Of a stretch of 64,000 nucleotides of DNA, positions 1 through 11,773 are shown in pieces; position 1 is the stretch's first letter; every line of letters starts with the position of its first letter. The stretch comes from Hetaerina americana (Eukaryota; Arthropoda; Insecta; Odonata; Calopterygidae), in contig JAKTNV010000077.1 of NCBI GenBank assembly GCA_022747635.1, positions 932,501 to 996,500 of the forward strand, in the 5' to 3' direction. The notes under the pieces were generated by a model that ran no database searches, was not told the origin of the DNA, and worked only from the letters and a program-made list of their open reading frames with translations. Position numbers and translations under genes: made by a program.

Positions 1-202
1 TGATACCTAGTGATGTTATACATAAAAAATAGTTGTTTAAGTTAAATATTGAAAATTTAATACCAAATGCATCATACTTTAGGAAAAAAGCACTTTTAAT
101 TAATTTTGAATTCCATATATACTAAGAAAATAATAAAATCCTTAAATTATACCTAAAATCATTTATTTTTACTGTTTTCTCACCATTTAACTAACTTTGC
201 AG

Positions 203-313
203 ACGATTGTAGACATGGATAAAATAGCAGTTGAACAGCAGGAGACTGTTGAAATTCCAGCCAGGCATAGGGATTTGGTTAACAGTGAAGAGAATCAAGA
301 AGGGACTTCTGAG
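203..313 (+). CDS. Zinc-finger gene, first visible coding exon
   Basis: The exon follows an AG acceptor at 201-202 and ends at a GT donor at 314-315. An ATG at 215 opens a frame of 33 codons that reaches the donor in phase 0 and joins exon 2 without interruption. The frame is also open from 203 to 215, so the exon may instead be internal and the true start may lie upstream of the window. An N-terminal domain such as ZAD could therefore be missing here. The encoded segment is polar and Glu/Gln-rich with no recognisable fold. I favour ATG 215 as the start because an ATG followed by G lies just after the acceptor, but this is uncertain. Confidence 0.6.
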
Positions 314-1432
314 GTATTTAAGAACCATTCTAACCATAATGGCACCAATATAACCTAATTATTTTGGTGATATATGTGCTGTTATTGCAAATGCTTCATT
401 TTTCAACTGGTGAATACCTTAAAATAGAACGGATATTTGTTTGGCATTGAAGAACCATATTAAAATGTCTTTTTAAGAGTTTTCATTTTGAAGGAACAGT
501 AATAGGTGACATGGTAAGGCTAATTTGAGGTGTCATAAATGTTTTTTTAAATATAATTTCATGAATTTTCTGTTGGTTTTCTTAACCTTGTTGACACATT
601 TTCTTAGCCCATTCAGCACTTTAAGGTGAAAAAATGTAAAATGCAGTTCCTTCCTCAGGTACAAAGTTCTGAATGACCACGTCCTAAGCATAAAATTAAA
701 TGACGGATACTTCTTTCAATCTTAAATTGCCTGATGGAAATCTTATTAATTAGGAAGAATATTCAATCATTTTACTTAATTTTCATGTTTTTTAATTGCA
801 TTCTTAACTGTTATCTTTTTTTAAATGTTGCAGAAGGCCATAACTGCAGACCTTACTCTGTTTATATTAACCTATAAAATATTGCAGATAAAACTATTAC
901 AGTCTTTAATGTTAGCAAATTTTTTTAATAAAGGTGTGCACTGTCATGTTGCCAACCAACATAACCCACCGTCAAATTGACCAGTACCTATTGGTTCAGA
1001 ATTTAGCAGATCACTAATATTTTGCACATGGAAATGAGTTCCATGCCTGGACAAATTAAGATGAAGGAAAAACAGTGACCTTACCTTAGATGTGAATATT
1101 TCAAACCTGAAAGTTAATTTTTTGATATATCGTGTTAGAAAAAAGTCTTATTTGTCTATAATCATTTTAATTATCCAATTTTTGCTTATATTCCCTTCCC
1201 ATTAATGTTATAGATTAAAATAAAACCTTTTAGATAATTTGACAAATGGCTATACAGTTGAAATGGCCATATTTCCTGGTTTTGATGGCCTAGCAAATAT
1301 TTCTGAGTATCATTCAAAGTTTGCTATTTCTATGCAAACGTAAATGATGCACAAAATTTCTCATTCAGAAACAATAGTTAACCTAGGGAAAGTATATTAT
1401 CTTTTCTTTCTATGATATGTCTATGAATATTA

Positions 1433-2185
1433 CGAGGTTCATCCGGAAAGTAGTACCCGTTCGTGCCGCATGAAGTGCTGATGATGCGAGTAGCCGCTGG
1501 ACGAGGTCAGATAGCTTCAGTGCCTTGTCTGCCTTCTCTGAGCCAAGTTGCGTGACGCTAGCATTGCCTGTGTTGTTTCTGTGATTGTTTACAATGTTTA
1601 AAAAAATTGAGAACGCCGCCAGTTGTGAAGTGAGGGCAGTGATTAAATTCCTCAATGCAAGAAACGTTCGCCCATGTGATATTCATCGCCAATTAAAGGA
1701 GGTGTATGGAGACAATGTAATGGACGAGTCGTCTGTTCGGCGGTGGTGTCGCAACTTCAACATGGGGAGGGGGAACACACACGACGATGAGCGTTCCGGG
1801 AGACCGTCTGTCATTACAGACCAACTGGTGAGCTCAGTTGACGAATTCGTGAGGAACGATCGGCGCGTCACAATTGATGACATCTGTGAGCATTTTCCCA
1901 ATGTTTCTCGAACAATTGTTCATGAAATTGTTAAACACCATCTGCATTATGCAAAAATTTGTGCAAGATGGGTCCCTCGCGTATCTCAATGAGCTGGAGG
2001 CGAAGGACTATGCAGCAGGAATACAGAAACTTGTCACACGTTATGACAAATGCCTTAATTTGCTTGGAGATTATGTTGAGAAGTAGTTTAAAGTATCCTC
2101 TTTCAAATAAATTTTTTTATGTTTGTTAATATTTACTTTTGTGTCTTTATTTCACGAACGGGTACTACTTTCCGGATGACCCTCG
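1433..2185 (+). mobile_element. Internally deleted mariner element, copy 1
   Basis: The element is 753 bp, flanked on both sides by TA (1431-1432 and 2186-2187), the mariner target duplication. Its terminal inverted repeats are about 32 bp and begin CGAGG(G/T)TCATCCGGAAAG; the left end has one mismatch to the right. It lies in intron 1 of the zinc-finger gene, in the same direction. A second copy of identical length is at 30282-31034. Full mariners are about 1.3 kb, so roughly 0.5 kb is missing and the element cannot move on its own. Confidence 0.93.
1594..2086 (+). pseudogene. Mariner transposase remnant (DNA-binding half plus C-terminal tail)
   Basis: From ATG 1594 the frame encodes the mariner helix-turn-helix region, including RRWCRNF and DDERSGRPS, and reaches a WVPR motif before a stop at about 1992. 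The catalytic domain, with GDETW, HDN and the third Asp, is absent. The last part of the element, in a different frame, reads as a mariner C-terminus (LVTRYDKCLNLLGDYVEK, stop at 2084-2086). A deletion of the catalytic core therefore joined the two ends. The surviving part could at most bind the element's own ends. Confidence 0.85.
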
Positions 2186-2287
2186 TATAATTTTAAGTAA
2201 TACCAATATGGGGCTTATTGTTAGGTGAACTTTATATTTACTTATCAAACATCTTGGTGTTGATTTTGATTATTTATGTTTATTTAG

Positions 2288-2503
2288 GAGCTGTGTGTGC
2301 TCCCAAGCCTTCAGAAGGATTCAGAGAGCCAGGGTGTTGATTTGGTGAATGATAAAAGAAGAAATTTGATGGCGTTGAGAAGTTCAATGAAAGGAATTAA
2401 CCATTCAGTACAAAAGTCATCAATTGAGAAAGAGGACAATTGTTCAGCCAACACTAATGTGGATTTGATGGATGATGATAACTGTGAAGAAGTTGAGATT
2501 CAG
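2288..2503 (+). CDS. Zinc-finger gene, second visible exon (acidic linker)
   Basis: This 216-nt exon of 72 codons lies between a TTTAG acceptor (AG at 2286-2287) and a CAG|GTAAGG donor (GT at 2504-2505), which matches the consensus well. Both ends are phase 0, agreeing with the exons on either side. The peptide is hydrophilic, with a Lys/Arg-rich part and a closing acidic run (DDDNCEEVE). It probably forms a disordered linker between any N-terminal domain and the fingers. No known domain is visible. Intron 1 (314-2287) contains a mariner insertion. Confidence 0.65.
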
Positions 2504-3502
2504 GTAAGGAAAGAAAGCTATTATGCATTGCTTTCATAACGAACGCTCTTTCATAACATTAAACATTATGTTATATCCTGGGTGCAGGGCTTTTCAATCT
2601 AAGGTAGTGTTATTAGATGAAATGGCCTTCCATGTGGTTCTTCATGGCTAAATCCTTCTTTAAATGCAAAGACTGATGTATAAAAATCTTTAATAACTTT
2701 ATTGAAAAATACTTTCATGCAAATCAACTATTAACAGTATCAAATGTTCTGTATTTAAGAAAATGAAGGACTTCCAAATGATTTAAGTACCAGAGTACCT
2801 TGAAGAAATTAGCTCCCAAGATGTTTGTTCCTGATAAATTTATTTTGAAATTTTGACCATCTGTCAAAATAAATAAAAATGGATATCCTTGCCATAAGTA
2901 TCATGATATATGAGTGGAGCTTTAGATAGTGTTCTTTGGTGATAAATTGGGGCTTGCTAAGTTCAAAATGAGCTGGTTGTATTCTTGAACAAGATCATGA
3001 TTCCAATTAGACAATGTGATGACTTCTTATAGTTTGTTAAAGAAGCTTATTGCTATGAGAAAAATAAGCTACCAGACCTATTCTCTGTATTACATGTGTT
3101 ATTTAATTTCATTGGTGGACCAAAACTATTATTAATAATGTTGAGGCATTTTCTTGTTAAGAGTATTTAAATATTTTCATTTTATGTTTTTAATCCATGG
3201 ATATCAAAGGATTACTTACATTGTAACAGTAAGCTCTCCTATAATTTACCTTCTCTAAACTTGAATTGAAACAATGGCAATATCATTTGATGTTAGAAGG
3301 TTCAATGAATGATGTTAATGCTTTTGAAGAAATTGAAAAGACAAATATTCTGTATAAATGCATGCTAAAATTATTAATTTAGATTGGAATGTTAAATTGT
3401 AAACCTTGTATAATTTTATAGGTTAGGTTTAAAAGTTTTTTGGGCATTCTATTAATGTTTTACATGGATGCAATCTACATTGGTTATGTTGGTATTTTTC
3501 AG
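2504..3502 (+). other. Intron 2 of the zinc-finger gene
   Basis: A 999-nt AT-rich intron. I see no repeat or coding remnant in it. Confidence 0.55.
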
Positions 3503-3626
3503 GATGATTTAGAAGACTTAGAATTGCATTTATTCTCTGATGAAGAAGTAGACAATAAGGAAGAATGTGATGATGATACTTTGCAGGAGACGGGTGGAGT
3601 TACATTGGAACAGTTGAAGACACAAG
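3503..3626 (+). CDS. Zinc-finger gene, third visible exon (acidic)
   Basis: The acceptor is TTTTTCAG (AG at 3501-3502) and the donor is CAAG|GTGAG (GT at 3627-3628). The exon is 124 nt long, 41 codons plus one base, entering in phase 0 and leaving with a single G. That G joins AT at the start of the next exon to make an Asp codon, so the frame carries through exactly into the zinc-finger exon. The peptide is very acidic (DDLEDLE, DEEVDN, DDDT). Acidic segments ahead of finger arrays are common in insect zinc-finger transcription factors, but no activity can be claimed from this alone. Confidence 0.65.
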
Positions 3627-3844
3627 GTGAGAGGAGCTGGAGACTCTGCTGTCTTCCTTTTGCATTTTCAATATTTTGAAAATACCTAAAAGGTCAAATA
3701 CAATGTTATGACTAATTACAAAAATTGATGGTTTAATATTTAAAACAGAATAAATTTGTAACAGAATTATTATTATCAGGTAATCTACTGGTCAATGTAG
3801 GTTTATGGTAAGACATAAATATTAATTAAATAATTTGTGACCCC

Positions 3845-4985
3845 TAGCAAAACACCACATCCTATGCTATATCAGGTCCCTCTTCAGCTCTGAGTACTTT
3901 CTTCCTCTCATCATCCAGTCTAACATCCCTATTCTGATCCTTCCCTTTCCTTATTTGCCTAACATTCTACCCTCCATTAGTCTTCAACATCCGGCTGCAA
4001 GTCAGTAATCCCTTCAGCAACTTTTCCTCCCTTCATAAGATATCTCCCAGCAAACATCTTTCTTTGCCCACTTTACCAAGCACTTCCTCATTTATTTTCT
4101 TCTTTATCCATTTTACCCTCTCCATTCTTCTCCACACCCACATTTAAAAATCCTTCAGGCAATGTCTATCCTCCTGTTTCAATGACCACGTTTCTGCACT
4201 GTATATTGCTATCCTCCATATCAAAGTTTCCTAAAGAGTCTTTTCATAATGTCCTTGCTCAACATCCCTTCACCTAATGCAATTCCTATCCTTATGTCCC
4301 TATTACTTTTGCTGTGTTGGTCCAATCAATACTGAGATACCTAAACTGTATTTCCAGCTCTAGTTTTTGCCATCCTATTTAATGTTAAGCTTAGCCTTTT
4401 TCATCCTAGAAAATTGCATATTTTTTGTTTTATCAATATTGATTCTTATCCCAACCTGTTGTACTGAATTGCCAATTCACTAAGCAATGCTTGCAGCCCC
4501 ATGGCTGACTGACTAACAAAGTTTGGTCATCAGCCCACTTTCATTCCTACCTCCAGTTCTTCCCATGCCTCTTTATTCATTTCCTCTGCATACATGTTGA
4601 ACAGCAATGGTGATAATGGACAACCATGCCTTACACCTCTTTCTAACACTGCCCATCTGGACTCCTCATTCCCAACTTGCACCTGAGCAGTCTGGGACAT
4701 GAATAGGTTGCACATTAGCCGTATTTCCCTCCAATCTATTCCTTTTTTCTCCATTATAGTCATTACTTTTTCCCAATTTTCTCTATCCAAAGCTTTTTCA
4801 AAATCTAAGAAACAGGCAAATAACTCCTGGGTATGTTCATTATTCCTTTTGATTAATAATCTCATTACTGCAATGGCATAACATGTACCTCCCGCCTTCC
4901 TTTATCCAAACTGATCATCCTCTAAGTTATTGATTGCCTTATTCTCTTTCCTTTTGTTTATGATTTTGAGAACAACTGAAACAGA
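3845..4985 (-). mobile_element. 5'-truncated non-LTR retrotransposon, reverse-transcriptase remnant
   Basis: Read on the minus strand this is a reverse-transcriptase core. Near 4920 it has a QFG-type entry, near 4810 FLDFEKALDRENW (first catalytic Asp of motif A), near 4630 RGVRHGCPLSPLLFNMYAEE (motif B), near 4525 ADDQ (the Asp pair of motif C), then INIDKTKNMQF near 4400 and a decayed tail to about 3845. Frameshifts and stops interrupt it after 4530. The endonuclease and 5' part are absent, which is normal for LINE truncation. The motif style resembles RTE-like or related elements; the clade is uncertain. It lies antisense in intron 3. Confidence 0.8.
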
Positions 4986-5689
4986 ATATGTTGCAAAATA
5001 AAATGCTCTTTTGCAGCCATTGACAGGGCAAAAATCCTAAAAATAAATAAAATAAACTGCATATAATAGATTTCATTTCACTACTGCAGGTTGTTATTTT
5101 CTAAGTCCCTCTTGTTTTCAAACTTTAATAATTTGAGTACCAATCTGATACATATGTTGAACTTTAAATATTCCATGGTTGCCTTATTTACATTTCATAC
5201 TAACAGTCAAGGATCTTTACCCCTTTTGACCAAGATTGTAATTGAAATTGTTGATTATTCTAGCTCAGTTTTGAAGTTTCCCTCATCAAGGTTTTAGTAC
5301 ACTGATCAATTTAACTCCAGGTTTATTTACTATGGTCTTAACTTGTAGTAAAACTTTTTCAAAAGGTATTCCAATTATTTTGTTTTGAATATTTAACCAT
5401 TAACTATTCTCTTTAGGGATTTTGGGTTTAAAATTAAGCAGGATCCATACAATAAGTATAATTGTTGGCTATAAAAATCAAAAGACAATGATGTTATCCT
5501 CACAGCTACATAAATAAATTGAGAATATGCTCATCCTGCATTAATATACCTAGTTGGTTTATCTGCCACTTGTCAAAAGTCTACTGAAAATCATTTTCTG
5601 GAATATTGTTTCAGCATTTATCATCAGTACTTGAAATGTTAGATTGGAGAATAATTGATATCTTTTTTCTATCTTTTTATTTCAAAAAC

Positions 5690-6170
5690 AAGAAAAGGGA
5701 CAGTAGAGCCAGGTCAGTGCTTTTAAGAGCATCGCAATGGCAAATTATGTCAGAAGCTTCTTTATATTTTTGTTCCTTGCTCAAGACTTTTGCCACCAAC
5801 TTTTCACATACCTCCTTTAATACAAGATCCTCATGAAACTGTTAATGTTGGTTCCACCAAAATGGCTGGATTCTTTACTAATAAGGGAGGTTATTAAATG
5901 CATATCAGAGTGAAAAACAGTTTTATTTTTGATACCTGATAATCAGTTGGAGGGGTTGTCAGGTGTCTTACGTGGCCCTTATCTTTAACAAGTTGTCCCC
6001 CTTCCTTTAATATTTTGTGCCACTCAAAAACTTCTCTGGCTTAAGACATTATCTGGATAAGCCTGTTTTATTAGTCCCAGGTCTACAAATTTAAAATCTT
6101 GAACTAGAGCATTGCTCCCATATGCACTCATTGCTTGCATGAAAACAAAAAAATCAGTCATAACTAATAT
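5690..6170 (-). pseudogene. Decayed mariner transposase, N-terminal half
   Basis: On the minus strand from about 6130 the translation shows LIKQAYPDNVLSQREVFEWHK followed by a KEG, a close match to the mariner helix-turn-helix (family pattern LIKQAYGD-LS--VFEWHK-FKEGRE). After frameshifts, near 5830, HEDLVLKEVCEKLVAKVLSK matches the family segment before the catalytic domain (HEDLGM-KVCAKLVPK-LT). Stops and shifts are frequent, so this is an old fossil. I could not find terminal repeats or the catalytic motifs. It is unrelated in sequence to the 753-bp mariner at 1433. Confidence 0.7.
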
Positions 6171-8783
6171 CCACCATCTTTCTCAATACATGCACAGAGC
6201 CAACTAAACTAATATTTATTATTTTTGGGGATATCTTCTACTAAGCCTACAAGTCAGACACCTATCAAATGCTCTATTTGGGCTAAAACAAGCCAGTCCT
6301 TATGCCTATTATACTGACCCTGTAAGTGCATTCACACAAAAAATTAACCATTTTCTATTAAAAAAGTCTGAAGCCTTTTGTTTAAGAACAGCCTTATTAT
6401 CATGCCATAGTTGTCAATGCCATTAGTTTATTAATTGTTCAGATCCAAAATTTGCAGTTTCAGTATTTCCTTAGTTTTGTTTATTATTCCTTAATAATGT
6501 AATTTTTTCTTGTGTATAACACAATAGTTTCAGATATTGTCATTTTATAGAAATGGCTTGTATTCTTTATTTTATATATCCTCTTTGCTTATTTAGGTTC
6601 TGGTTTTTTTTGGGAATTAACCTCCTAGTCCTTATCAAAGTCCTTATGAGATATAATTGACTTTTTAAAAAGTTTGCACCTTAATATATTATATTTCATT
6701 TCTCGAATTCAAGAGATATTTCAGCCCGGAATTAGTCCTAATCTTTCCATAATTCCCAATTTCATAATTGAACCAGAAAGCCAAATAATAACATAACATG
6801 AAGTCACAAAAATCAAAAATATTATTCTCACTATGGTAATGTTTGGGTGATAGATATTTTTGCAGCCAAAAGTAGGTTTAGTAACTACTAACATATTATT
6901 AATTCTTAGGTCCTAATGAGTTATTTTGGCATGGTTTAATATACACTTATCTTGTTGACTCGGAGGTTGTAATTTTGCCAATTGGACCTATATTTATTTC
7001 ATTGCTAGATGGTGAAATATTAAAAATACCAAGAAAAAGAATATTAAAGTAAATGTAATTTATTCTTTAAAATTATTTTAGTGCATGTAATTGGGTCAGA
7101 ATTATCTGGCCATGATTAAAACAAGATCATACTATTTAATTCTTATTTTTTATTAAAGCACCATTTGAAATAGTCATGACACAGAAGTGCTTAATAATTG
7201 ATCTTGTGAAAAGCTAGCAAGCAGCTAGCAATAGCTGTTCAGCATAACTTTTAGTGACACTTTAATTTGGTAATAATAACTTGGTTCATTATAGTTTTCT
7301 CTTAAACCCAAAAGAATTGTCACATATTATACACTGATACTTTTCTTTTGTTTGAAAGAAGCATCATAAAATTTGTTTTCTGACGATATACCTGGTAAAA
7401 AATTCTTTTTAAGTCATAAATATGTTTTTAGTTGTTTTTTTGAGAGAAAAGTTAAAGTAGGGATTTTATTTTCTTTCTTTAATTTCCTGTGTAAAATATG
7501 TATGTTGTTAAAAATTTTAGCAATCTAAAGGACCACTATAGGAAAAGTTATGCCAGAAAATGTGAAAGGTCTTTTTTTTGGATAAATTATATCAAAATTA
7601 TAAATAAAAGTAATTTTAAGGGCACCGTATGTTTCAGTTGGAAATCAGAGATTGCCATACTTATAGTAATTATACATAGTTAAATAGAAGCAATAAATAA
7701 ATTAAGTATTAAACATATTATTTCAGGTGAATAACTTTATCACTCACTAAATTGACCATTTTACCTGATTAGTTTTTGGTCCATGAATGAATTGATGGTT
7801 TTATTATATAATAAAGATTGTCATTCTTCTAGTTCCTATTTTACATTTTGAAATTTTAGTAGTTTAACTTCTATTGTGGGACTTTGTGCTTTTGGTAAAA
7901 AACAGCCACGCAGAGTTAATTTCATTTGATTATCTATTCCCTAGGAAATGAATTTCCTTTCTTTAAACATTTGTCTTTTCTCATATTCCATTCTTTTAAT
8001 ACAGGGAATATTCTTATTCCTTCTCAAAATTATTTTACAAATTTATTTTTCTAGGCATTTGTACATGCCAAGTAAACATTAGTGGAAATCTCAAGCATGA
8101 TGGCATTGAACCCTTTCTCTTGATAATTTTTTTGTTTATAAGTTAATTTACCACCAGAAAACTATATTCATTTTACTGCTTCTCTCTCTGTTCTCCTCTT
8201 AATCTTTGTACATTCTCTGTGTGTCATAACCTTTGCTCATGAATAACACTTGAAAGCCAAATATTAGTAAACTAAAAAGTAACATAGTATAAATATGTTT
8301 AGTCCTCTTTTATTGACAGAATTTGATACAAAAGTTTGCTACTTTTAATATTTACTTTTTAAAGTCAACAATTAGGTGCTCATGGAATGTGCATGTTGGT
8401 TGAAACAAGCCATTAGTTTAGTAAATTGGTGAACTCTTGTGCAAGGGTCATAATTTGAATTGCTTGGTGTTAAAAGTTTTAAATCAGCAATTAGATGAAA
8501 TAATTTTAATGGAACATGAAAATAATTCTTAAACATGATTTCATAAAATCAGGGAATGGAGCAACAGGTATATGTATTTTAGATTTGCTTATTTAAAATA
8601 GAACTTCAATGGATTATTTGATTGTAAAAACTCAAGAAAACAATTTCCTGGCAAAATTCTTCTGAAAAGGTATTATAGAAGCTGTTATATTCTGCTTACC
8701 TTTTTGTATTGAGTACAAATATTTTCAGCATTGCAGGTACATAATTTTTCATTAATAAGATTCCTTTTCTTCAAATCTTTCAG

Positions 8784-9766
8784 ATAATTACAAGAAACAA
8801 GATGTTGCAGGGAAGGATGCAGGAGGCATTTTATTGCATGCTTGTCAAATTTGCTACAAGGAATTTGCACAAAGGGACCTTCTCAAAGATCATGTCTTGC
8901 GTGTGCATGTTAGGAAGGACCCACAATTCAATTGTGACTCTTGCTCAAAGGCATTTGACAGTAAAAATGACCTTGCAAGTCACATCAACTTGGTGCATGC
9001 TGTGAAAAAAAATTACCAATGTGAATTCTGCACCAAAAACTTCCAATTTTTGAGTAAACTCATAATCCACAAGTCTTCACATACTGCAGAAAGACCGTTT
9101 AAATGTGCAATATGTTTGAAAGGTTTTTTTCAAAAGATGCAGATAAAAAGGCACATTTTGTCACATGCTGAAGAAAGGCCACATAGATGTGAAATATGCT
9201 CAAGAGCATTTACTCGGAATAGTAATCTAAAAAGGCACTTGTTGATGCACACTGGTCAAAGGAGACACAAGTGTGAGATATGCTCAAGAGCATTTACTCA
9301 TTATTATTATCTAAAAAGGCACTTGTTGACACACACGGGTGAAAAGAGCCACAAGTGCATGATATGCTCCAGAGCATTTACTCAGAATATTGATCTAAAA
9401 AGGCACTTGTTAACACATACTGGTGAGAAGCCATACCAGTGCAGCATCTGTTCTAAAGGATTTGCTCAGAAAGGTAATCTAAAAATTCACTTGTCGACAC
9501 ACACTGGCGAAAAGAGGCACAAGTGTGAGATGTGCCCAAGAACATTTGCACATAGTAGTAATTTTAAGAAGCACTTGTTGACACACACTGGAGAAAAGAG
9601 CCACAAGTGCGACATATGCTCGAGAGCCTTTGCTCAGAAAGGTCATTTAAAGAGTCACATGATGACACACACTGCAGAAAAATCACACCGGTGCAACGTA
9701 TGTTCTAAAGCATTCATTCAGAAGAATAATCTCAAGTCACACATGAAGTCACACACTGCAAAATGA
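8784..9766 (+). CDS. C2H2 zinc-finger protein, last exon with 11 fingers
   Basis: This is the last exon of the only convincing host gene here. The acceptor AG is at 8782-8783 and the stop TGA at 9764-9766. Joined to the three upstream exons it gives a 473-residue protein. Eleven C2H2 fingers span about residues 167-470. The first two have the longer X4 spacing between histidines and the other nine have X3. Fingers 5-11 are joined by TGEK-like linkers (TGQR, TGEK, TAEK), typical of DNA-binding polydactyl proteins. Finger 5 has the helix RNSNLKR, so R, S, N and R would be the base-contact positions. The role is inferred to be a nuclear sequence-specific DNA-binding regulator; the target is unknown. 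All Cys and His ligands I checked are present, so the protein looks functional. Similarity among fingers 5-10 suggests internal finger duplication. The orthologue cannot be named. Confidence 0.93.
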
Positions 9767-11773
9767 TCAGGGAGCAATGTAAATTATATTCAAAGTCATT
9801 CACTCATGCTCCTAACTGGAGCCTCATTCTCAGCCACATTCATTTGAAAGCAGAAATGAGTGTGACATGTTTGTCAGAATATTAACCGTGCATCATCATT
9901 GAATACAGGAAGGCTTAGAAACTAGTAAAAAACTAAAGAGCTCGAATTAAACAAATCCTTCTTCCAAGAAGTACAGAGGCAATGTATGAATGACGTGCAT
10001 AATTTTGTTAATGACCATTATTTAATGATCATAAACTCTTTCAAATAATTATATCACTACCAAGGACCATCATAATAATATTATTTCAAGTTTTTAAAAT
10101 GGTAACATCATTCTCCTGTTTTGTGTAACTTCTTTGAATAAAAATTAACAGTTAAGAAAAATTTTAATTCACTATCTTTCATTTGAATATTATTAAATCT
10201 CTTAGGGATCAATTTTGAATTGCACAATATTAAGTTCAAACGAAGTTGAGGTATATCTGCATTGGTTACTTTGTTTTTTATTCCTGAAAAGCTGCAAGGG
10301 AATTCCCTAGTTCTAAGTGATCATTATTGGGACTGTGTTGCTGACGTTGTCTTTGAAACAGTGAATTGGGAAGTTAAGAGTTTTAAGTATCTTTTTCTAT
10401 ATATAAATAAAGATTGGAATGCTGTTACAATTTGTGGAATTTTCCCTCCAGATAAGGAGGCTTTAAGGTATTTCAGTCCAGAGCACACTGTTTAAGGAGC
10501 AAAATATGGGGTCTATGAAGGAAGTTTTACTCATCCAAACATTTCAAACTTAATTATCTGAAATTCTCTTGCTTCTTTTGGAGAAATGCCCCTTCGTTGG
10601 AAATATAAATGAAATTGTTGGTATTCTGGGATTGAAATGCATGGGTTTGGATATGTTTGCAATTTGCCAAAACATATGCCTTTCACTTTGGTTTCTTTGG
10701 CACTGAGTGGCAAGGTTAAATGTGTTGGTAACTTCTGAAATTTACAATAAACTTTGCTGGGAAAATTGCTTTTAAAGGGCTTTTAACAAATGCAGCACTC
10801 ATCTTGCCCAGAGCTTACCCAACCATATTCCTTACTGCAAGTTAATTTGCAACTTTTCTTTTGCTATCCTCATCATATGAGGTATCTCATGCCCCTTTGG
10901 TGGCTTAATGTCATACATGATGTTTTGTATCTTTTTTTGATATTTTTCTGTATAGTAGCACTTGATGGCTATCCTTCTGGGAGGTCATCTCCAAGAGATT
11001 TTGGACCCTGTTGAAAATTCAGCAACTCAGTTTTGGTCGGCTGAAATTAAATGAGTCCCTCTCTACTTTTGTAAACTTCATATGAATTTCATATTAATCC
11101 CTCTATAATGAAGAATTTTATTACAGAAATAAATTCAAGTTCTTCATTTTAATCAGAAATCATTTAATGCCACAATTTGTTTACAGGAACTATTTTGCAG
11201 AACCATTTGGAACTCTGCTTACAAATTAAACACACATGCACCCAGAAGCATAAATATATCTCTGATTGGAATACCATTCCTGTGTCAAGTTGAGAACTTT
11301 TAAACTTATCCCTTATATTCATGCCTCTTCATTCTCTCACTGAAATTTGACAGCAGCACAAGGTTTAACTTTCCTTGCTGTAGCACTAGAATATGTTTTT
11401 GTCAAAGATACTCCTCAAAATATACTGGATGAATGTGATGACTTAAAAATTATGCATGCATATTAAGAAAAAAGGTGAATTCCAAATATCACAAGGAATG
11501 GTCGTGAAGGTCATTTTGAATGCGGTCTACAAATATGTATGCATTAATCTGTAACCTCTTCTCAGGTATCTAATTAAAAATGCACCCAAAGGGATTTAAA
11601 AAGCCACACGGAGTCAACTCATAATTAGAACACTTTATTAGAAAGTTTTCCCAATTTAAAAATTTTAATTTTTAGACATCTTTGATTTAAAAAACGGTAC
11701 TGCAGGAATAGTTATTTCTCCAAAAACCTAATTTTTTTAAATGTGACTGTAACAAACCCCTGAGCATTTCATA
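9767..11773. other. 3' UTR and intergenic DNA
   Basis: The first about 390 nt are the probable 3' UTR of the zinc-finger gene. The rest is AT-rich with short chance open frames only (for example 10262-10495). Nothing else was recognised. Confidence 0.5.
10137..10142 (+). terminator. Polyadenylation signal of the zinc-finger gene
   Basis: A canonical AATAAA lies about 370 nt after the stop codon, giving a plausible 3' UTR of 9767 to about 10160. Another AATAAA occurs further on at 10406, but this is the first on the + strand after the stop. Confidence 0.5.

Larger units (their letters stand above)
314..2287 (+). other. Intron 1 of the zinc-finger gene
   Basis: This 1974-nt AT-rich intron runs from GT at 314 to AG at 2287. 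Apart from the mariner at 1433-2185 I see no coding or repeat structure in it. Confidence 0.55.
3627..8783 (+). other. Intron 3 of the zinc-finger gene
   Basis: A long intron of 5157 nt. It contains an antisense LINE fragment (about 3845-4985) and a decayed antisense mariner (about 5690-6170). In 4986-5690 and 6171-8783 I see nothing recognisable beyond AT-rich sequence. Confidence 0.55.

Noticed and set aside
10262..10495. 77-codon + strand open frame after the zinc-finger gene
   Set aside because: No domain, no promoter and no splice support in AT-rich intergenic DNA.
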